Part shown: piece after piece, positions 34,160 to 42,644 of the stretch | Numbering within the stretch: the first letter of the stretch is position 1 | Layout of the letters: each line of letters opens with the position of its first letter | NCBI RefSeq assembly: GCF_900101045.1 | Contig: NZ_FNFN01000003.1 | Coordinates: forward strand, 310,001 to 374,000 | Length of the DNA: 64,000 nucleotides | Direction of reading: 5' to 3' | From: Nocardioides sp. YR527 | GTDB taxonomy: Bacteria > Actinomycetota > Actinomycetes > Propionibacteriales > Nocardioidaceae | Translations under genes and position numbers: made by a program | The notes under the pieces: model-generated | Database searches by the model: none | The model's input: only the letters and a program-made list of their open reading frames with translations | Told to the model about the DNA's origin: nothing

Positions 34160-34210
34160 ATCCCGACGAGCTGCCCGACAACGAGCAGCGTGGCGCGACG
34201 CAGCCCGCTG

Positions 34211-34727
34211 AGCGGCTATCCGGTTCACGGATCTCCCAGGAACCGGGGCGGACTTCCTCGCCCAGGCCATCGACTTCGCCAACGACCGGCTCCGCGGCAC
34301 CCTCGGTGCCAACATCGTCATCCATCCACACGATCTGGCGGCGGTCGGCGCCGGCCGGTTCGAGCAGCTGCTCGCCGACCTGCGCTACGGCACGATCGCC
34401 GTGAACGCGTGGACCGGAGTCGGCTACCTCTCGCCCTTCGCGACCTGGGGAGCCTTCCCCGGTCACACCCCGGACGACATCCAGTCCGGTCACGGGGTGG
34501 TGCACAACGGACTCCTCCTCGCGCGCCCCGAGCGCACCGTGGTGCGCGGGCCGTTCCGCCCGTTCCCTCGCTCCTGGGCGAGCGGCAGCCTGGCGCTCAC
34601 GCCGGTCCCGCCGTGGTTCGTGCACAACCGGACGGCGGCGACGACCGGGGAGCGACTGGTCCGGTTCGCGGCCGCGCCGCGCTGGCGCAAGCTTCCGGGG
34701 GTATTTGCCTCAGCGCTGCGGGGCTGA
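34211..34727 (+). pseudogene. C-terminal remnant of an NAD(P)-dependent aldehyde dehydrogenase
   Basis: In frame from just after an in-frame TGA near 34208 to the stop at 34727 the translation is the C-terminal third of an actinobacterial ALDH-like protein: LPGTGADFLAQAIDFANDRL, GTLGANIVIHPHDL, YGTIAVNAWTGVGYLSPFATWG, FPGHTPDDIQSGHGVVHN, VVRGPFRPFPRSW and the terminal FVHNRTAATTGERLV, RFAAAPRW. The catalytic Cys and Glu and the NAD-binding domain, about 380 residues, are missing. No start codon with a ribosome site fits, so this is a 5'-truncated pseudogene, perhaps a deletion scar. Confidence 0.75.
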
Positions 34728-34748
34728 CCGCGGCGGGCGCCGGCGCAG

Positions 34749-35492
34749 TCACATCGAGAGGCCGCCGTCGACGGGCAACACCGTTCCGGTGACGTACCCG
34801 GCCTCGGCCGAAGCCAGGAAGCCGACTGCGCCGGTCATCTCCCGCGGTTCCGCGAAGCGCCCGATCGGGATACCGGCCGCGATCTCCGCCTTCTTGTCGT
34901 CCGGAATCGACGCGATCATCCGGGTCGCCGCGTTGGGTGAGATGGCGTTCACCGTGACGCCGAAGCGCGCCAGCTCCTTGGCCGTGGTCTTGGTGAATCC
35001 GATGATGCCGGCCTTCGCGGCGGCGTAGTTGGCCTGCCCCGTGTTGCCGTGCAGTCCGGTGTACGACGTCACGTTCACGACGCGACCGTATCCGCGGGAC
35101 CGGAAGTGCGGCGTCGCCGCTCGGGTGAACCGGAAGGTTCCGCCGAGGTGGGTGTTCAGGACGGCGTCCCAGTCGTCATCGGTCATCTTCCAGACCACGC
35201 TGTCGCGCAGGATCCCGGCGTTGTTCACGACAACGTCGAGGCGACCGGTCTCGCGTACGACCTGATCGACGACCCCCGTCACGTCCTCGGTGCTGCCGAC
35301 GTCGGCCGCGAGGCCCGTGGCTCCGATCTCGTCCGCGCGTGCCTTCACCTCCTCGGCGTCCCGGTCGACCAGGTACGTCGTCGCTCCGGCGTTCCGGAAG
35401 AACCTGCCCAGCTCCAGGCCGATACCGCGGGCGGCGCCCGTGACGATCACGCTCTGGCCGGTGAAGTCGAACGTGAGGGTGGGGGCGTTCAT
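34749..35492 (-). CDS. SDR family oxidoreductase (3-oxoacyl-ACP/acyl-CoA reductase-like)
   Basis: A 247-aa classical short-chain dehydrogenase. Cofactor motif VTGAARGIGLELG (about 15-27), NNAG (about 88-91), catalytic YAAAK with Tyr near 153 and Lys near 157 (GQANYAAAKAG), and VNAISP and VLPVDGGLSM. D-R-D after strand beta-2 (LVDRDAEEV) suggests NAD preference. Best match by pattern is FabG-like, with possible 3-hydroxyacyl-CoA dehydrogenase function in the operon. It overlaps the MaoC gene by ATGA, ending the operon SMP-30, thiolase, MaoC, SDR. Confidence 0.92.
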   Translation of the reverse strand: MNAPTLTFDFTGQSVIVTGAARGIGLELGRFFRNAGATTYLVDRDAEEVKARADEIGATGLAADVGSTEDVTGVVDQVVRETGRLDVVVNNAGILRDSVVWKMTDDDWDAVLNTHLGGTFRFTRAATPHFRSRGYGRVVNVTSYTGLHGNTGQANYAAAKAGIIGFTKTTAKELARFGVTVNAISPNAATRMIASIPDDKKAEIAAGIPIGRFAEPREMTGAVGFLASAEAGYVTGTVLPVDGGLSM

Positions 35493-35986
35493 GAGTCTCT
35501 GCTTTCGGTGGTGGGAACGGTGCTGGGTACGACGTACGCAAGGGTCTCCGCGACGCAGGCCGGCTTGTCGCCGCCCTCGATCTCGACGGTGATGCGGGTC
35601 CTGACCTGGAAGCCTTCGCCGGACGGGTCGACGGAGAGCAGGTCGACGACTGCCCTGATCCGGGAGCCCACGCCTACGGGTGCGGGGAAGCGCACCCGGT
35701 CCAGGCCGTAGTTGATCTCCATCGACAGTCCCTCGGTCCGGTAGACCTGCCAGACCAGGGCGGGCACGAGCGAGAGGGTCAGGTAGCCGTGCGCGATCGT
35801 GGTGCCGAAGGGCCCCGAGGCCGCCTGCTCGGCATCGACATGGATCCACTGGTGGTCCCCGGTGGCGTCGGCGAAGCAGTCGATCCGTGCCTGCTCGACG
35901 GACAGCCAGTCGGAGACGCCGAGGCGGGTGCCCGCGGCCAGGCACAGCTGTGAGAGGTCGTAGCCGGCCGCGCTGGTGGTCGTCAT
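35489..35986 (-). CDS. MaoC family (R)-specific enoyl-CoA hydratase-like protein
   Basis: A 165-aa hot-dog fold protein. The hydratase-2 motif is complete in FADATGDHQWIHVDAE, with the catalytic Asp and His; SGPFGTTIAHGYLTLSLVP is the conserved substrate-tunnel block. It likely hydrates an enoyl-CoA to 3-hydroxyacyl-CoA, feeding the SDR and thiolase next to it. ATG 35986; the stop of the thiolase gene is 5 bp upstream, and the gene overlaps the SDR gene by 4 bp. Confidence 0.9.
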   Translation of the reverse strand: MTTTSAAGYDLSQLCLAAGTRLGVSDWLSVEQARIDCFADATGDHQWIHVDAEQAASGPFGTTIAHGYLTLSLVPALVWQVYRTEGLSMEINYGLDRVRFPAPVGVGSRIRAVVDLLSVDPSGEGFQVRTRITVEIEGGDKPACVAETLAYVVPSTVPTTESRDS

Positions 35987-35991
35987 CGCCG

Positions 35992-37176
35992 TCAGCCGGC
36001 GCGCCGTACGAGAGCGGCCAGGGCTTGGCCGCCGCCGATGCACATCGTGACGACGCCGAGCTGGAGGTCGCGGCGCACCAGATCCTTGGCCACCCGGAGC
36101 GTGAGCATCGCGCCGGTGGCACCGACGGGGTGTCCAAGCGCGATCGCGCCGCCGTACGGGTTGACCTTCTCAGGATCGAGCTTCGCGTCACGGATGACGG
36201 CGACCGCTTGTGCTGCGAAGGCCTCGTTGACCTCGAACACATCGATGTCGTCGGGTGTCAGGCCGGTGGTGGCGAAGAGCTTCCGCAGCGCCAGGACGGG
36301 GGCGTAGCCCATCAGCTCCGGTTCCAGAGCTGCGGTCGCTACGGCTTCGAGGGAAGCCAGCGCGGTCAGGCCGCGCTCGGCTGCGGCGGCCTCGGTGGCG
36401 AGGACCACCGCGGCGGCGCCGTCGTTGATGCCCGAGGAGTTCCCGGCCGTGACCGAGCCGTCGTCCTCGAAGGCCGCGCGTAGGCCGGCCAGCTGTTCCA
36501 GGGTGGTCTCCGGCCGCGGATGCTCGTCCCGCGCGACAGTACGTGAGCGACGTCCGCCGGTGATGACCGGAACGATCTCCTCGTCGAATGCCCGGAGGGC
36601 TGCTTCCGAGGCGGCCGCCTGCTGGGAGGCAAGGGCGAACTCATCCTGCTCGGCACGCGAGATGCCGTAGGTCCGCGCGACGTTCTCGGCCGTACGTCCC
36701 ATCAAGATGTCGTGGAAGGGGTCGGTGAGCATCATGAGCGTGCCGTCGTGCAGCGTGCGGTCGGCGAGCTTGTAGCCGTTGCGGGCGCCGAAGTCGTAGA
36801 ACGGCATCCGGCTCATGGACTCGTCCCCACCGGCGAGCGCGACGTCGACCCCGCCCCACCGCATCTGCATCGCGGCCGACCAGATCGCCTGGAGCCCCGA
36901 TCCGCAGAGCCGGTTGACGGTGTACGCCGGGGTGCTCACCGGCAGGCCTGCGGTCATGGCCACGCGCCGGGCGTTGAACGCGTCGGGGCCGACCTGTCCG
37001 ATGCAGCCCATGACGACCTCGCCGATGTCGTCCGGTCGGACTCCGGCGCGTTCGATCGCAGCGCGGGCGGCGGTGGCACCCAGTTCGTGGGCGGGGACCT
37101 CGCTCAGGGCGCCGCCGAAGCTTCCGATCGGCGTGCGGGCGCCGTCGAGGATGAGGATGCGCTGCTGATCCGTCAC
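35992..37176 (-). CDS. thiolase (acetyl-CoA acetyltransferase family)
   Basis: A 394-aa thiolase. Acyl-accepting Cys91 lies in VNRLCGSGLQAI, the NEAFAAQ block carries the conserved Asn/His region, GGAIALGHPVGATGAM carries the catalytic His, and the C-terminal CIGGGQALA carries the second Cys. Starts at GTG 37176, overlapping the SMP-30-like gene by GTGA. In this operon it should cleave a 3-ketoacyl-CoA produced by the MaoC/SDR pair, completing a beta-oxidation-like sequence; biosynthetic direction (acetoacetyl-CoA) is possible. Confidence 0.93.
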   Translation of the reverse strand: MTDQQRILILDGARTPIGSFGGALSEVPAHELGATAARAAIERAGVRPDDIGEVVMGCIGQVGPDAFNARRVAMTAGLPVSTPAYTVNRLCGSGLQAIWSAAMQMRWGGVDVALAGGDESMSRMPFYDFGARNGYKLADRTLHDGTLMMLTDPFHDILMGRTAENVARTYGISRAEQDEFALASQQAAASEAALRAFDEEIVPVITGGRRSRTVARDEHPRPETTLEQLAGLRAAFEDDGSVTAGNSSGINDGAAAVVLATEAAAAERGLTALASLEAVATAALEPELMGYAPVLALRKLFATTGLTPDDIDVFEVNEAFAAQAVAVIRDAKLDPEKVNPYGGAIALGHPVGATGAMLTLRVAKDLVRRDLQLGVVTMCIGGGQALAALVRRAG

Positions 37177-38015
37177 AGGTTGACTCCTGAAGGTGGGGTG
37201 GACGCGGTGACCGCGTGCTCGATGGGCGGCGGAAGGAGGAACAGGGGCGCGACCTCGCCGGTGTGCTCGACGACGCGGCCGTCGCGGACCAGAAGCGCCC
37301 GTCCGTGGAGGGCATCGGCGACCCAGAGTGACCCGTCTGCGCCGAGGACGCACCCGGCAGGTGTCGCGACGAGTTGGCCGAGCAGCGCGTCAAGGCTGTG
37401 GCCGGTTGGACGGGGGCCGAAGCTCGCCCAGGTGCGGCGGTCGCCGAGTACGCCGTCATCCCCGATGTCGAAGGCGGTGACGCGGTTGCCGAGGCTCTCG
37501 CAGACGAGCAGCACGGCGTCGTCGGTGACGATGCTCCCGTGAGGAACGAGCAGGTCGTCGGCGGCGACGTTCACAGTGCCGTCGGGGTCGACCCGCAGGA
37601 CGCGCGCTGGGGAGAAGGGTCCGTCGGAGCGGAGGTCGCAGCCGGACTCGCACACCCAGGCGCGACCCACGTGATCGACCACCATGCCCAGCACGACACC
37701 GTTGACGTGACGGGCGAGCTCGGCGTGCACGCAGATGGAACCGTCGTGCTCGAGCCGCAGGATGCGGGCGTCGCGCCGGGATACGACGAGCAGGCGGCCG
37801 TCCGGGAGCCAGCCCAGGCCCGAGGGCTGCTCCGGCACCTCGAGCTCCGCGCGCAGGCCGTTGCCGTGGTGGTCGGTCGAGTAGACCGCGTCGGTGGCGG
37901 CATCGCACAGCCAGATCCGGCCGCCTCGTTCTCGAGGGCTGTCAGCGACAGCGAGCGCATCGATGAGGGTCCGGACGGCGCCGCTCATGGCGGGGGACAC
38001 GCTCGACGTGGTCAC
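37173..38015 (-). CDS. SMP-30/gluconolactonase/LRE-like beta-propeller
   Basis: A 280-aa protein with propeller blade repeats: RIWLCDAATDAVYS, GLGWLPDGRLLVVSRRDARILRL, VDHVGRAWVCESGC, VLRVDPDGTVNV, LGADGSLWVADALHGRALLV. Members of the family are Ca2+-dependent lactonases or esterases. It is the first gene of an operon with thiolase, MaoC and SDR genes, which suggests ring or lactone opening before CoA-dependent degradation. The start could be 37988 (MSGAVRTL); 38015 is kept as the longer option. Confidence 0.8.
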   Translation of the reverse strand: MTTSSVSPAMSGAVRTLIDALAVADSPRERGGRIWLCDAATDAVYSTDHHGNGLRAELEVPEQPSGLGWLPDGRLLVVSRRDARILRLEHDGSICVHAELARHVNGVVLGMVVDHVGRAWVCESGCDLRSDGPFSPARVLRVDPDGTVNVAADDLLVPHGSIVTDDAVLLVCESLGNRVTAFDIGDDGVLGDRRTWASFGPRPTGHSLDALLGQLVATPAGCVLGADGSLWVADALHGRALLVRDGRVVEHTGEVAPLFLLPPPIEHAVTASTPPSGVNL

Positions 38016-38053
38016 TGGCTCACTCCTCGGTCGTTGGACGCTTCCGCTAGGTT

Positions 38054-38067
38054 ACTAAGCGCATAGT
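38054..38067. promoter_or_regulatory. candidate TetR operator ACTAAGCGCATAGT
   Basis: ACTAAGCGCATAGT matches its reverse complement at 12 of 14 positions. It lies in the divergent gap between the SMP-30 operon and the TetR gene, the standard place for a shared TetR operator; related TetR boxes with an AAGCGC core occur in fatty-acid and aromatic degradation regulons. Confidence 0.6.
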
Positions 38068-38146
38068 CAGTCACGGGTGAACTAGTGTGTCAAGCCGTAT
38101 CGGCGATTTCTGCCGTGTCGGTCAGCTACAGAAAGGGCAAGCGAGG

Positions 38147-38803
38147 GTGGCCAAACCGCGACAGGCTCGTCTCACCGTGATCGAGGTCGGCCAGCAGCCC
38201 GACCTCGACGACGAGTCACCCCAGTTGTGGCGTGAGGACCTCCCTGAGGTCGCCCGCAACATGCTCACGTCCGCGGTGCGCTGCTTCGCGACGAACGGCT
38301 TCCACGGCACGACCACGCGCGACATTCCGGGCATGCTGGGGTTGAGTCCTGCGGCGCTGTACGTCTACTTCCCGTCGAAGGCGAGCGTCCTGTTCGAGAT
38401 CATCCGCACCGGACACGAGCGGGTCCTGGAGCACATCACCACGCCCGAGCTGGACCAGCTCGACGCCGCCACTCGTCTGCGGACCCTGGTCGCTCGCTAC
38501 ACCGAGTGGCATGCGCGCCACCATGTGGCAGCCCGCGTCTCGCAGTACGACTTCACGGGTCTGAACGTGGAGGACTACGACGTCGTCCTCGAGTTGCGGC
38601 AGCAGACCAGCACGATCTTTCGCAGCGCCGTGCAGGCCGGCGTCGACGACGGGTCCTTCGAGAACGTCGACGTGCAGCGAGTGGCCCGCGCGATCCTCTC
38701 CCTCGGGATCGACCTGGTCCGCTGGTATCGGCTGGACGGCTCGGACTCGCCCGAACAGGTGGCACAGTTCAACGCCGATCTCGCGCTGAAGATGGTGACC
38801 TGA
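38147..38803 (+). CDS. TetR/AcrR family transcriptional regulator
   Basis: A 218-aa repressor. The HTH is LTSAVRCFATNGFHGTTTRD and MLGLSPAALYVYFPSKASVL (about 38-82), preceded by an unusual N-terminal extension of about 35 residues. A C-terminal ligand domain follows. GTG at 38147 is 9 nt after GAAAGGG and is preferred to the GTG at 38087, which would place the operator site close to coding sequence. Divergent from the SMP-30/thiolase/MaoC/SDR operon and therefore its likely local regulator, probably through an acyl-CoA ligand. Confidence 0.86.
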   Translation: MAKPRQARLTVIEVGQQPDLDDESPQLWREDLPEVARNMLTSAVRCFATNGFHGTTTRDIPGMLGLSPAALYVYFPSKASVLFEIIRTGHERVLEHITTPELDQLDAATRLRTLVARYTEWHARHHVAARVSQYDFTGLNVEDYDVVLELRQQTSTIFRSAVQAGVDDGSFENVDVQRVARAILSLGIDLVRWYRLDGSDSPEQVAQFNADLALKMVT

Positions 38804-38824
38804 AGCCGGCGTCGACGGACCGCG

Positions 38825-39736
38825 TCAGGCGCGCTCGGGGTGCCTGTTGATCGTGGAGGCGAGCAGCTCGGCGGCCTGCGCGGTGATCAGCCGCTTGACC
38901 ACCAGCGCTGAGGGAGAGGGGCGGGAGTCCCGTCGTTGCACCAGTTCGATGCTCACCGAGTGCGCGTCGTGCAGCGGGACCCAGCGCAGGCCGGGCACGT
39001 CGACGGTCGTCTCGAACGGTCCCAGGACCCCGATGCCGGCGCCGGAGGCGACCATCAGCTTCATCGTGCGGGCGGAGGTCGCCTCCACGACGACGTCGGG
39101 CCGGGGGAGGCCGGCGTGCAGGTGCTCCCACATGACGGTGCCCTCGCGCATCGTCACGATCGGCCAGGTCTCCAAGTCCTCCCAGCGCAGGCTGTCGCGG
39201 TCGGCCAGCAGGTGGCCGCGTGGCATGACGACCCCGAGCGGGAACCGCAGCAGGATCGTTCGCTCGATGCTGCTCGGCGCGGGCCTGCGTGGCGTCGTGA
39301 CGACACCGAAGTCCAGCTCGCCGGCGGCGACCTGGGACTCGATCTCCGTCGATCCCCCTTCGCGAACGGTGAACCGCAGATCCGGGTGCAGGTCACGCAG
39401 CCGGCCGACAACCGGAGCGATGACGGTCCCTGCCACGACCGAGATGGTCCCGATGGCGACTCGGCCGCTGTAGGAGTTGCTCGACTGCGCGGCCGCTTCG
39501 AGGACGGCGTCCTCGGCAGCGACGAGGCGCGACATCGACTCGAGCAGACCCTGGCCCGCAGGAGTGGGCCGGACCCCGGTGCGGCTCCGGGTGAGCACTA
39601 CGACGTCGAGCTCCTCCTCGAGCAGACTGATCTGCTGGCCCAACGTGGGTTGACTGATGCCGCACCGTTCGGCGGCCGCACGCAATGATCCGGTCTCGAC
39701 GGCCGCCAGGAAGTAGCGGGCTCGTTCCACTCGCAT
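38825..39736 (-). CDS. LysR family transcriptional regulator
   Basis: A 303-aa LysR-type protein: MRVERARYFLAAVETGSLRA with AERCGISQPTLGQQISLLEEEL is the N-terminal HTH, and residues about 92-300 form the periplasmic-binding-like effector domain (VAIGTISVVAGTVIAPVVGRL, LDFGVVTTPRR, MVASGAGIGVLGPF). Divergent from the CoA-transferase/ABC operon starting at 39868, with a palindromic site between; it is the probable activator of that operon in response to the imported compound or a derivative. Confidence 0.9.
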   Translation of the reverse strand: MRVERARYFLAAVETGSLRAAAERCGISQPTLGQQISLLEEELDVVVLTRSRTGVRPTPAGQGLLESMSRLVAAEDAVLEAAAQSSNSYSGRVAIGTISVVAGTVIAPVVGRLRDLHPDLRFTVREGGSTEIESQVAAGELDFGVVTTPRRPAPSSIERTILLRFPLGVVMPRGHLLADRDSLRWEDLETWPIVTMREGTVMWEHLHAGLPRPDVVVEATSARTMKLMVASGAGIGVLGPFETTVDVPGLRWVPLHDAHSVSIELVQRRDSRPSPSALVVKRLITAQAAELLASTINRHPERA

Positions 39737-39745
39737 GCGGGTAAC

Positions 39746-39766
39746 GATAGCTATCTCCTATCACCC
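39746..39766. promoter_or_regulatory. candidate LysR binding site
   Basis: GATAGCTATC (39746-39755) is a perfect palindrome, followed 2 bp later by a third half-site CTATC (39758-39762). The ATAG/CTAT repeats lie just upstream of the lysR start and in the gap before the CoA-transferase gene, as expected for a LysR recognition site. Confidence 0.5.
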
Positions 39767-39867
39767 TTGGTAGGCGGAGTCGGAGAAGTCGCTGTACATG
39801 GCAGTCTGACCGCCAGCCGGTGACGTGCCTCACACTTTGTGGGCGGCCGGAATGAAAGGTGACGCGT

Positions 39868-41052
39868 ATGACCCAGTTGCCCTTGAGTGGCATCACCGTC
39901 CTGGATCTCTCGACGATCCTGGCTGGTCCCTTGGCGTCGTCGTTGCTGGCGGAGTTCGGTGCCGACGTCATCAAGATCGAGCAGCCTCGGACGGGGGATC
40001 CCGCGCGGGCGTACCCTCCGCTCGTCGACGGCGACTCCGCACAGTGGTTCATGCTGGGACGCAACAAGCGCAGCGTGAGCCTGGACCTGCACCACGCCGA
40101 CGCCCCTGCGATCGTCGGACGCCTCGTCTCGGCCACCGACATCGTCGTGACGAACTTCCGCCCGGCGACGCTGAAGCGCTTCGGCGTCGACTTCGACGAT
40201 CTCGTGAAGTTCCGTCCCGATCTGGTCATGGTGCACGTCAGTGCCTTCGGCCGCACCGGACCGTACGCCGACCGGCCCGGGTTCGCGCGCGTCGCGGAGG
40301 CGTTCGCCGGCCTGACTCACCGCACCGGAGACCCCGACGGCCCGCCCATCTTCGCGGGCTACCCGGTTGCCGACGGCGTCACGGGGATCTATGCCGCATT
40401 CGCGGCGATGCAGGCTCTGCGCCAGCGTGACCTCACCGGAGAACCGCAACTGGCCGACATCGGGCTCTACGAGCCACTGCTGAGAATGCAGGAGGACTTC
40501 ATCGTCGGCTATGACCTGACCGGCAGGAGCGTGGAGCGGCAGGGCAACCAGAACCCTCACATCAGCCCCAACAACCTCCACCGCACGCGCGACGGGCACT
40601 GGCTGGCGCTCCCGGCCTCCACGGAGCAGATGTGGCGCCGGTTGGTGAAGGTGATGGACGACGACGAGCTAGCGGACTGGGGAGACCTCTCCGAACGTAT
40701 CGCCCATCGCGCAGAGATCGAGGCGCGTATCGACGAGTTCGTCGGCCAGTACGACCTCGACCCCCTGATGGAGATCCTGGTCGACGCCGAGGTCGCGGCC
40801 GGTCCGGTCTACTCGGCCGCTGACATCTGCGACGACCCGCATATCCGGGCCCGCGGGTCGATCGTCGCGGTCCCGGACGCAGCCGGCCACTCACGTCGCA
40901 TGCAAGCCCCCGCCGGTAAATTCTCCGGGTTCGAACCCAGCATCCGCACGGCTGCGCCGGATCTGGGGGAACACACCGAGTCCGTCCTCGCCGAGCTTGC
41001 CGGTCTCAGCGGCAACGAGATCGCCGAGCTGCGAAAGAGCGGTGCGATCTGA
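39868..41052 (+). CDS. class III CoA-transferase (CaiB/BaiF family)
   Basis: A 394-aa family III CoA-transferase, moving CoA between carboxylic acids. LSGITVLDLSTILAGPLASSLLAEFGADVIKIEQP is the N-terminal nucleotide-like fold, with GRNKRSVSLDLHHA, VTNFRPATLKRFGVDF, HVSAFGRTGPYADRPGFARVAEA and LADIGLYEPLL, whose Asp (about 196) is in the position of the catalytic Asp. ATG 39868 is 8 nt after AAAGG. It activates an acid as its CoA ester, and the ABC importer immediately downstream suggests that the acid is imported. Confidence 0.9.
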   Translation: MTQLPLSGITVLDLSTILAGPLASSLLAEFGADVIKIEQPRTGDPARAYPPLVDGDSAQWFMLGRNKRSVSLDLHHADAPAIVGRLVSATDIVVTNFRPATLKRFGVDFDDLVKFRPDLVMVHVSAFGRTGPYADRPGFARVAEAFAGLTHRTGDPDGPPIFAGYPVADGVTGIYAAFAAMQALRQRDLTGEPQLADIGLYEPLLRMQEDFIVGYDLTGRSVERQGNQNPHISPNNLHRTRDGHWLALPASTEQMWRRLVKVMDDDELADWGDLSERIAHRAEIEARIDEFVGQYDLDPLMEILVDAEVAAGPVYSAADICDDPHIRARGSIVAVPDAAGHSRRMQAPAGKFSGFEPSIRTAAPDLGEHTESVLAELAGLSGNEIAELRKSGAI

Positions 41053-41102
41053 TGCCTGCTCGCCTCAGTTTGTCTGGAAACAGCACACCCCGAAGGAATG
41101 AC

Positions 41103-42641
41103 ATGAAGATTGATCGACCACAGCGTTCTCGGCGCTTCCTCGGCACCCTGGCAAGCATCACGACCGTCGCTCTGGTTCTCACGGCCTGCGGGGGCGGTGG
41201 CGCCGACGAGTCCGGCGGCTCGGGCACACTGACGATGGCCGCGGCCACGAACGTGCAGACGTACGACCCGCAGATGGCCGCGGTCGCCCAGGAGTACTAC
41301 CTGAACCCGGTCTTCGACACGCTGGTGCACGCGTTGCCCGACGGCAAGTTCGAGGCGGGCCTGGCCGAGTCCTGGAGCAACGTGGACCCCAAGACCTTCG
41401 AGCTGACCCTCCGCTCCGACGTCACCTTCAGCGACGACGCCCCGGTCGACGCCGAGGCCGTGGCCGCCAACTTCGAGCGCGGCATGTCGATGACCGCGAG
41501 CCCGTCGCTGGCGTTCTACGCCAACATCGCCTCGGTCGAGGCGGTCGATGACGTCACCGTGCGACTGAACCTCAAGGGGCCGACGACCGACATGCTGGCC
41601 CAGCTGAGCCGTCTGCCGGGCATGATGATGAGCCCGGCGTCCTTCGACGCCTCGCCCGACACCCAGCCGGTCGGTGCCGGCGGATGGACGTACGACGCTG
41701 CGGCGTCGAGCGCCGGCGACGTGCAGGTCTTCCAGGCCAACTCCGACTACTGGGACCCCGAGAGCGTCAAGGTCGACACGGTGGAGATCAAGGTGATCGA
41801 GGATGCCGCGGCCGCCACCAACGCGGTCCTCGACGGCCAGGTCGACATGATCGAGCTGCGTGGCGAGGGTGACCGCGAGACGGTGGACAACGGAACGCTC
41901 CAGCTCGTCGAGCGGACCACCCCGAACGTCTACTACGTGCAGATCATGGACACCGACGGCACGCTGCTCGAGCCGATGAAGGACGAGCGCGTACGCCGCG
42001 CCCTCAACCTGGCGATCAACCGCGAGTCCTTCGACACGGGTCTTCAGTTCGGCAACGGCGACCCCACCGCCAACTTCTGGCTGCCGGACTCGCCGTACTA
42101 CGACGCGTCGACCGAGGAGCTCGCCTACGACCCGGCGGAAGCCAAGCGCCTCCTCGCCGAGGCAGGTTACAAGGACGGGTTCAAGGTGACCTTCCCGTCG
42201 TTCGGTGCGCTGACGGTGGTGTCGGAGTCGATCCAGCAGATGTGGGCCGAGATCGGTGTCGATGTCACGATCGAGCAGGTCGAGCCGGGCACGTTGGCCA
42301 CGGTCATGCGCGACGGAAAGACGACCATGGCGCCGACTCTGGCCCGCGGCTTCACGGCCGAGAGCCAGTACGCGGAGCGGTTCGCTCCCGGCAGCCCGTA
42401 CGACACCCTGGGCACCGACCGGGGCGATGTCGCCGACCTGGCCAAGGTGGCCCTGACCGCCGAGACCCCCGAGGCGCAGGCCAAGGGCTGGCGTGACGTC
42501 TACACCTACCTGGTCGAGCAGGGCTACCTGATGGTCATCGGCCACGAGACACCGACCGTCGTCGCCGCCGAGAACATCAAGGGTGTCGAGCTCGCGCCGT
42601 CGGACAACCTGCCCAAGCCGTTCGACATCAGCGTGGGCTGA
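41103..42641 (+). CDS. ABC transporter substrate-binding lipoprotein (peptide/nickel family 5)
   Basis: A 512-aa family 5 solute-binding protein with a signal peptide, an SRRFLG twin-arginine-like motif (residues 9-14), and lipobox LTAC (C29). The fold is clear from NVQTYDPQMAAVAQEYYLNPVFDTLV, KTFELTLRSDVTFSDDAPVDAEAV, NVYYVQIMDTDGTLLEPMKDERVRRALNLAINRE and AEAGYKDGFKVTF. It binds a peptide, nickel complex or similar hydrophilic ligand; specificity is not readable. ATG 41103 follows GAAGGA. The permease gene follows by 3 bp. Confidence 0.92.
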   Translation: MKIDRPQRSRRFLGTLASITTVALVLTACGGGGADESGGSGTLTMAAATNVQTYDPQMAAVAQEYYLNPVFDTLVHALPDGKFEAGLAESWSNVDPKTFELTLRSDVTFSDDAPVDAEAVAANFERGMSMTASPSLAFYANIASVEAVDDVTVRLNLKGPTTDMLAQLSRLPGMMMSPASFDASPDTQPVGAGGWTYDAAASSAGDVQVFQANSDYWDPESVKVDTVEIKVIEDAAAATNAVLDGQVDMIELRGEGDRETVDNGTLQLVERTTPNVYYVQIMDTDGTLLEPMKDERVRRALNLAINRESFDTGLQFGNGDPTANFWLPDSPYYDASTEELAYDPAEAKRLLAEAGYKDGFKVTFPSFGALTVVSESIQQMWAEIGVDVTIEQVEPGTLATVMRDGKTTMAPTLARGFTAESQYAERFAPGSPYDTLGTDRGDVADLAKVALTAETPEAQAKGWRDVYTYLVEQGYLMVIGHETPTVVAAENIKGVELAPSDNLPKPFDISVG

Positions 42642-42644
42642 GCG

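Noticed and set aside
35992..37353. Upstream extension of the thiolase gene to 37353
   Set aside because: The extra N-terminal residues are Arg/Pro-rich antisense-like sequence; thiolase homology begins at the GTG at 37176.
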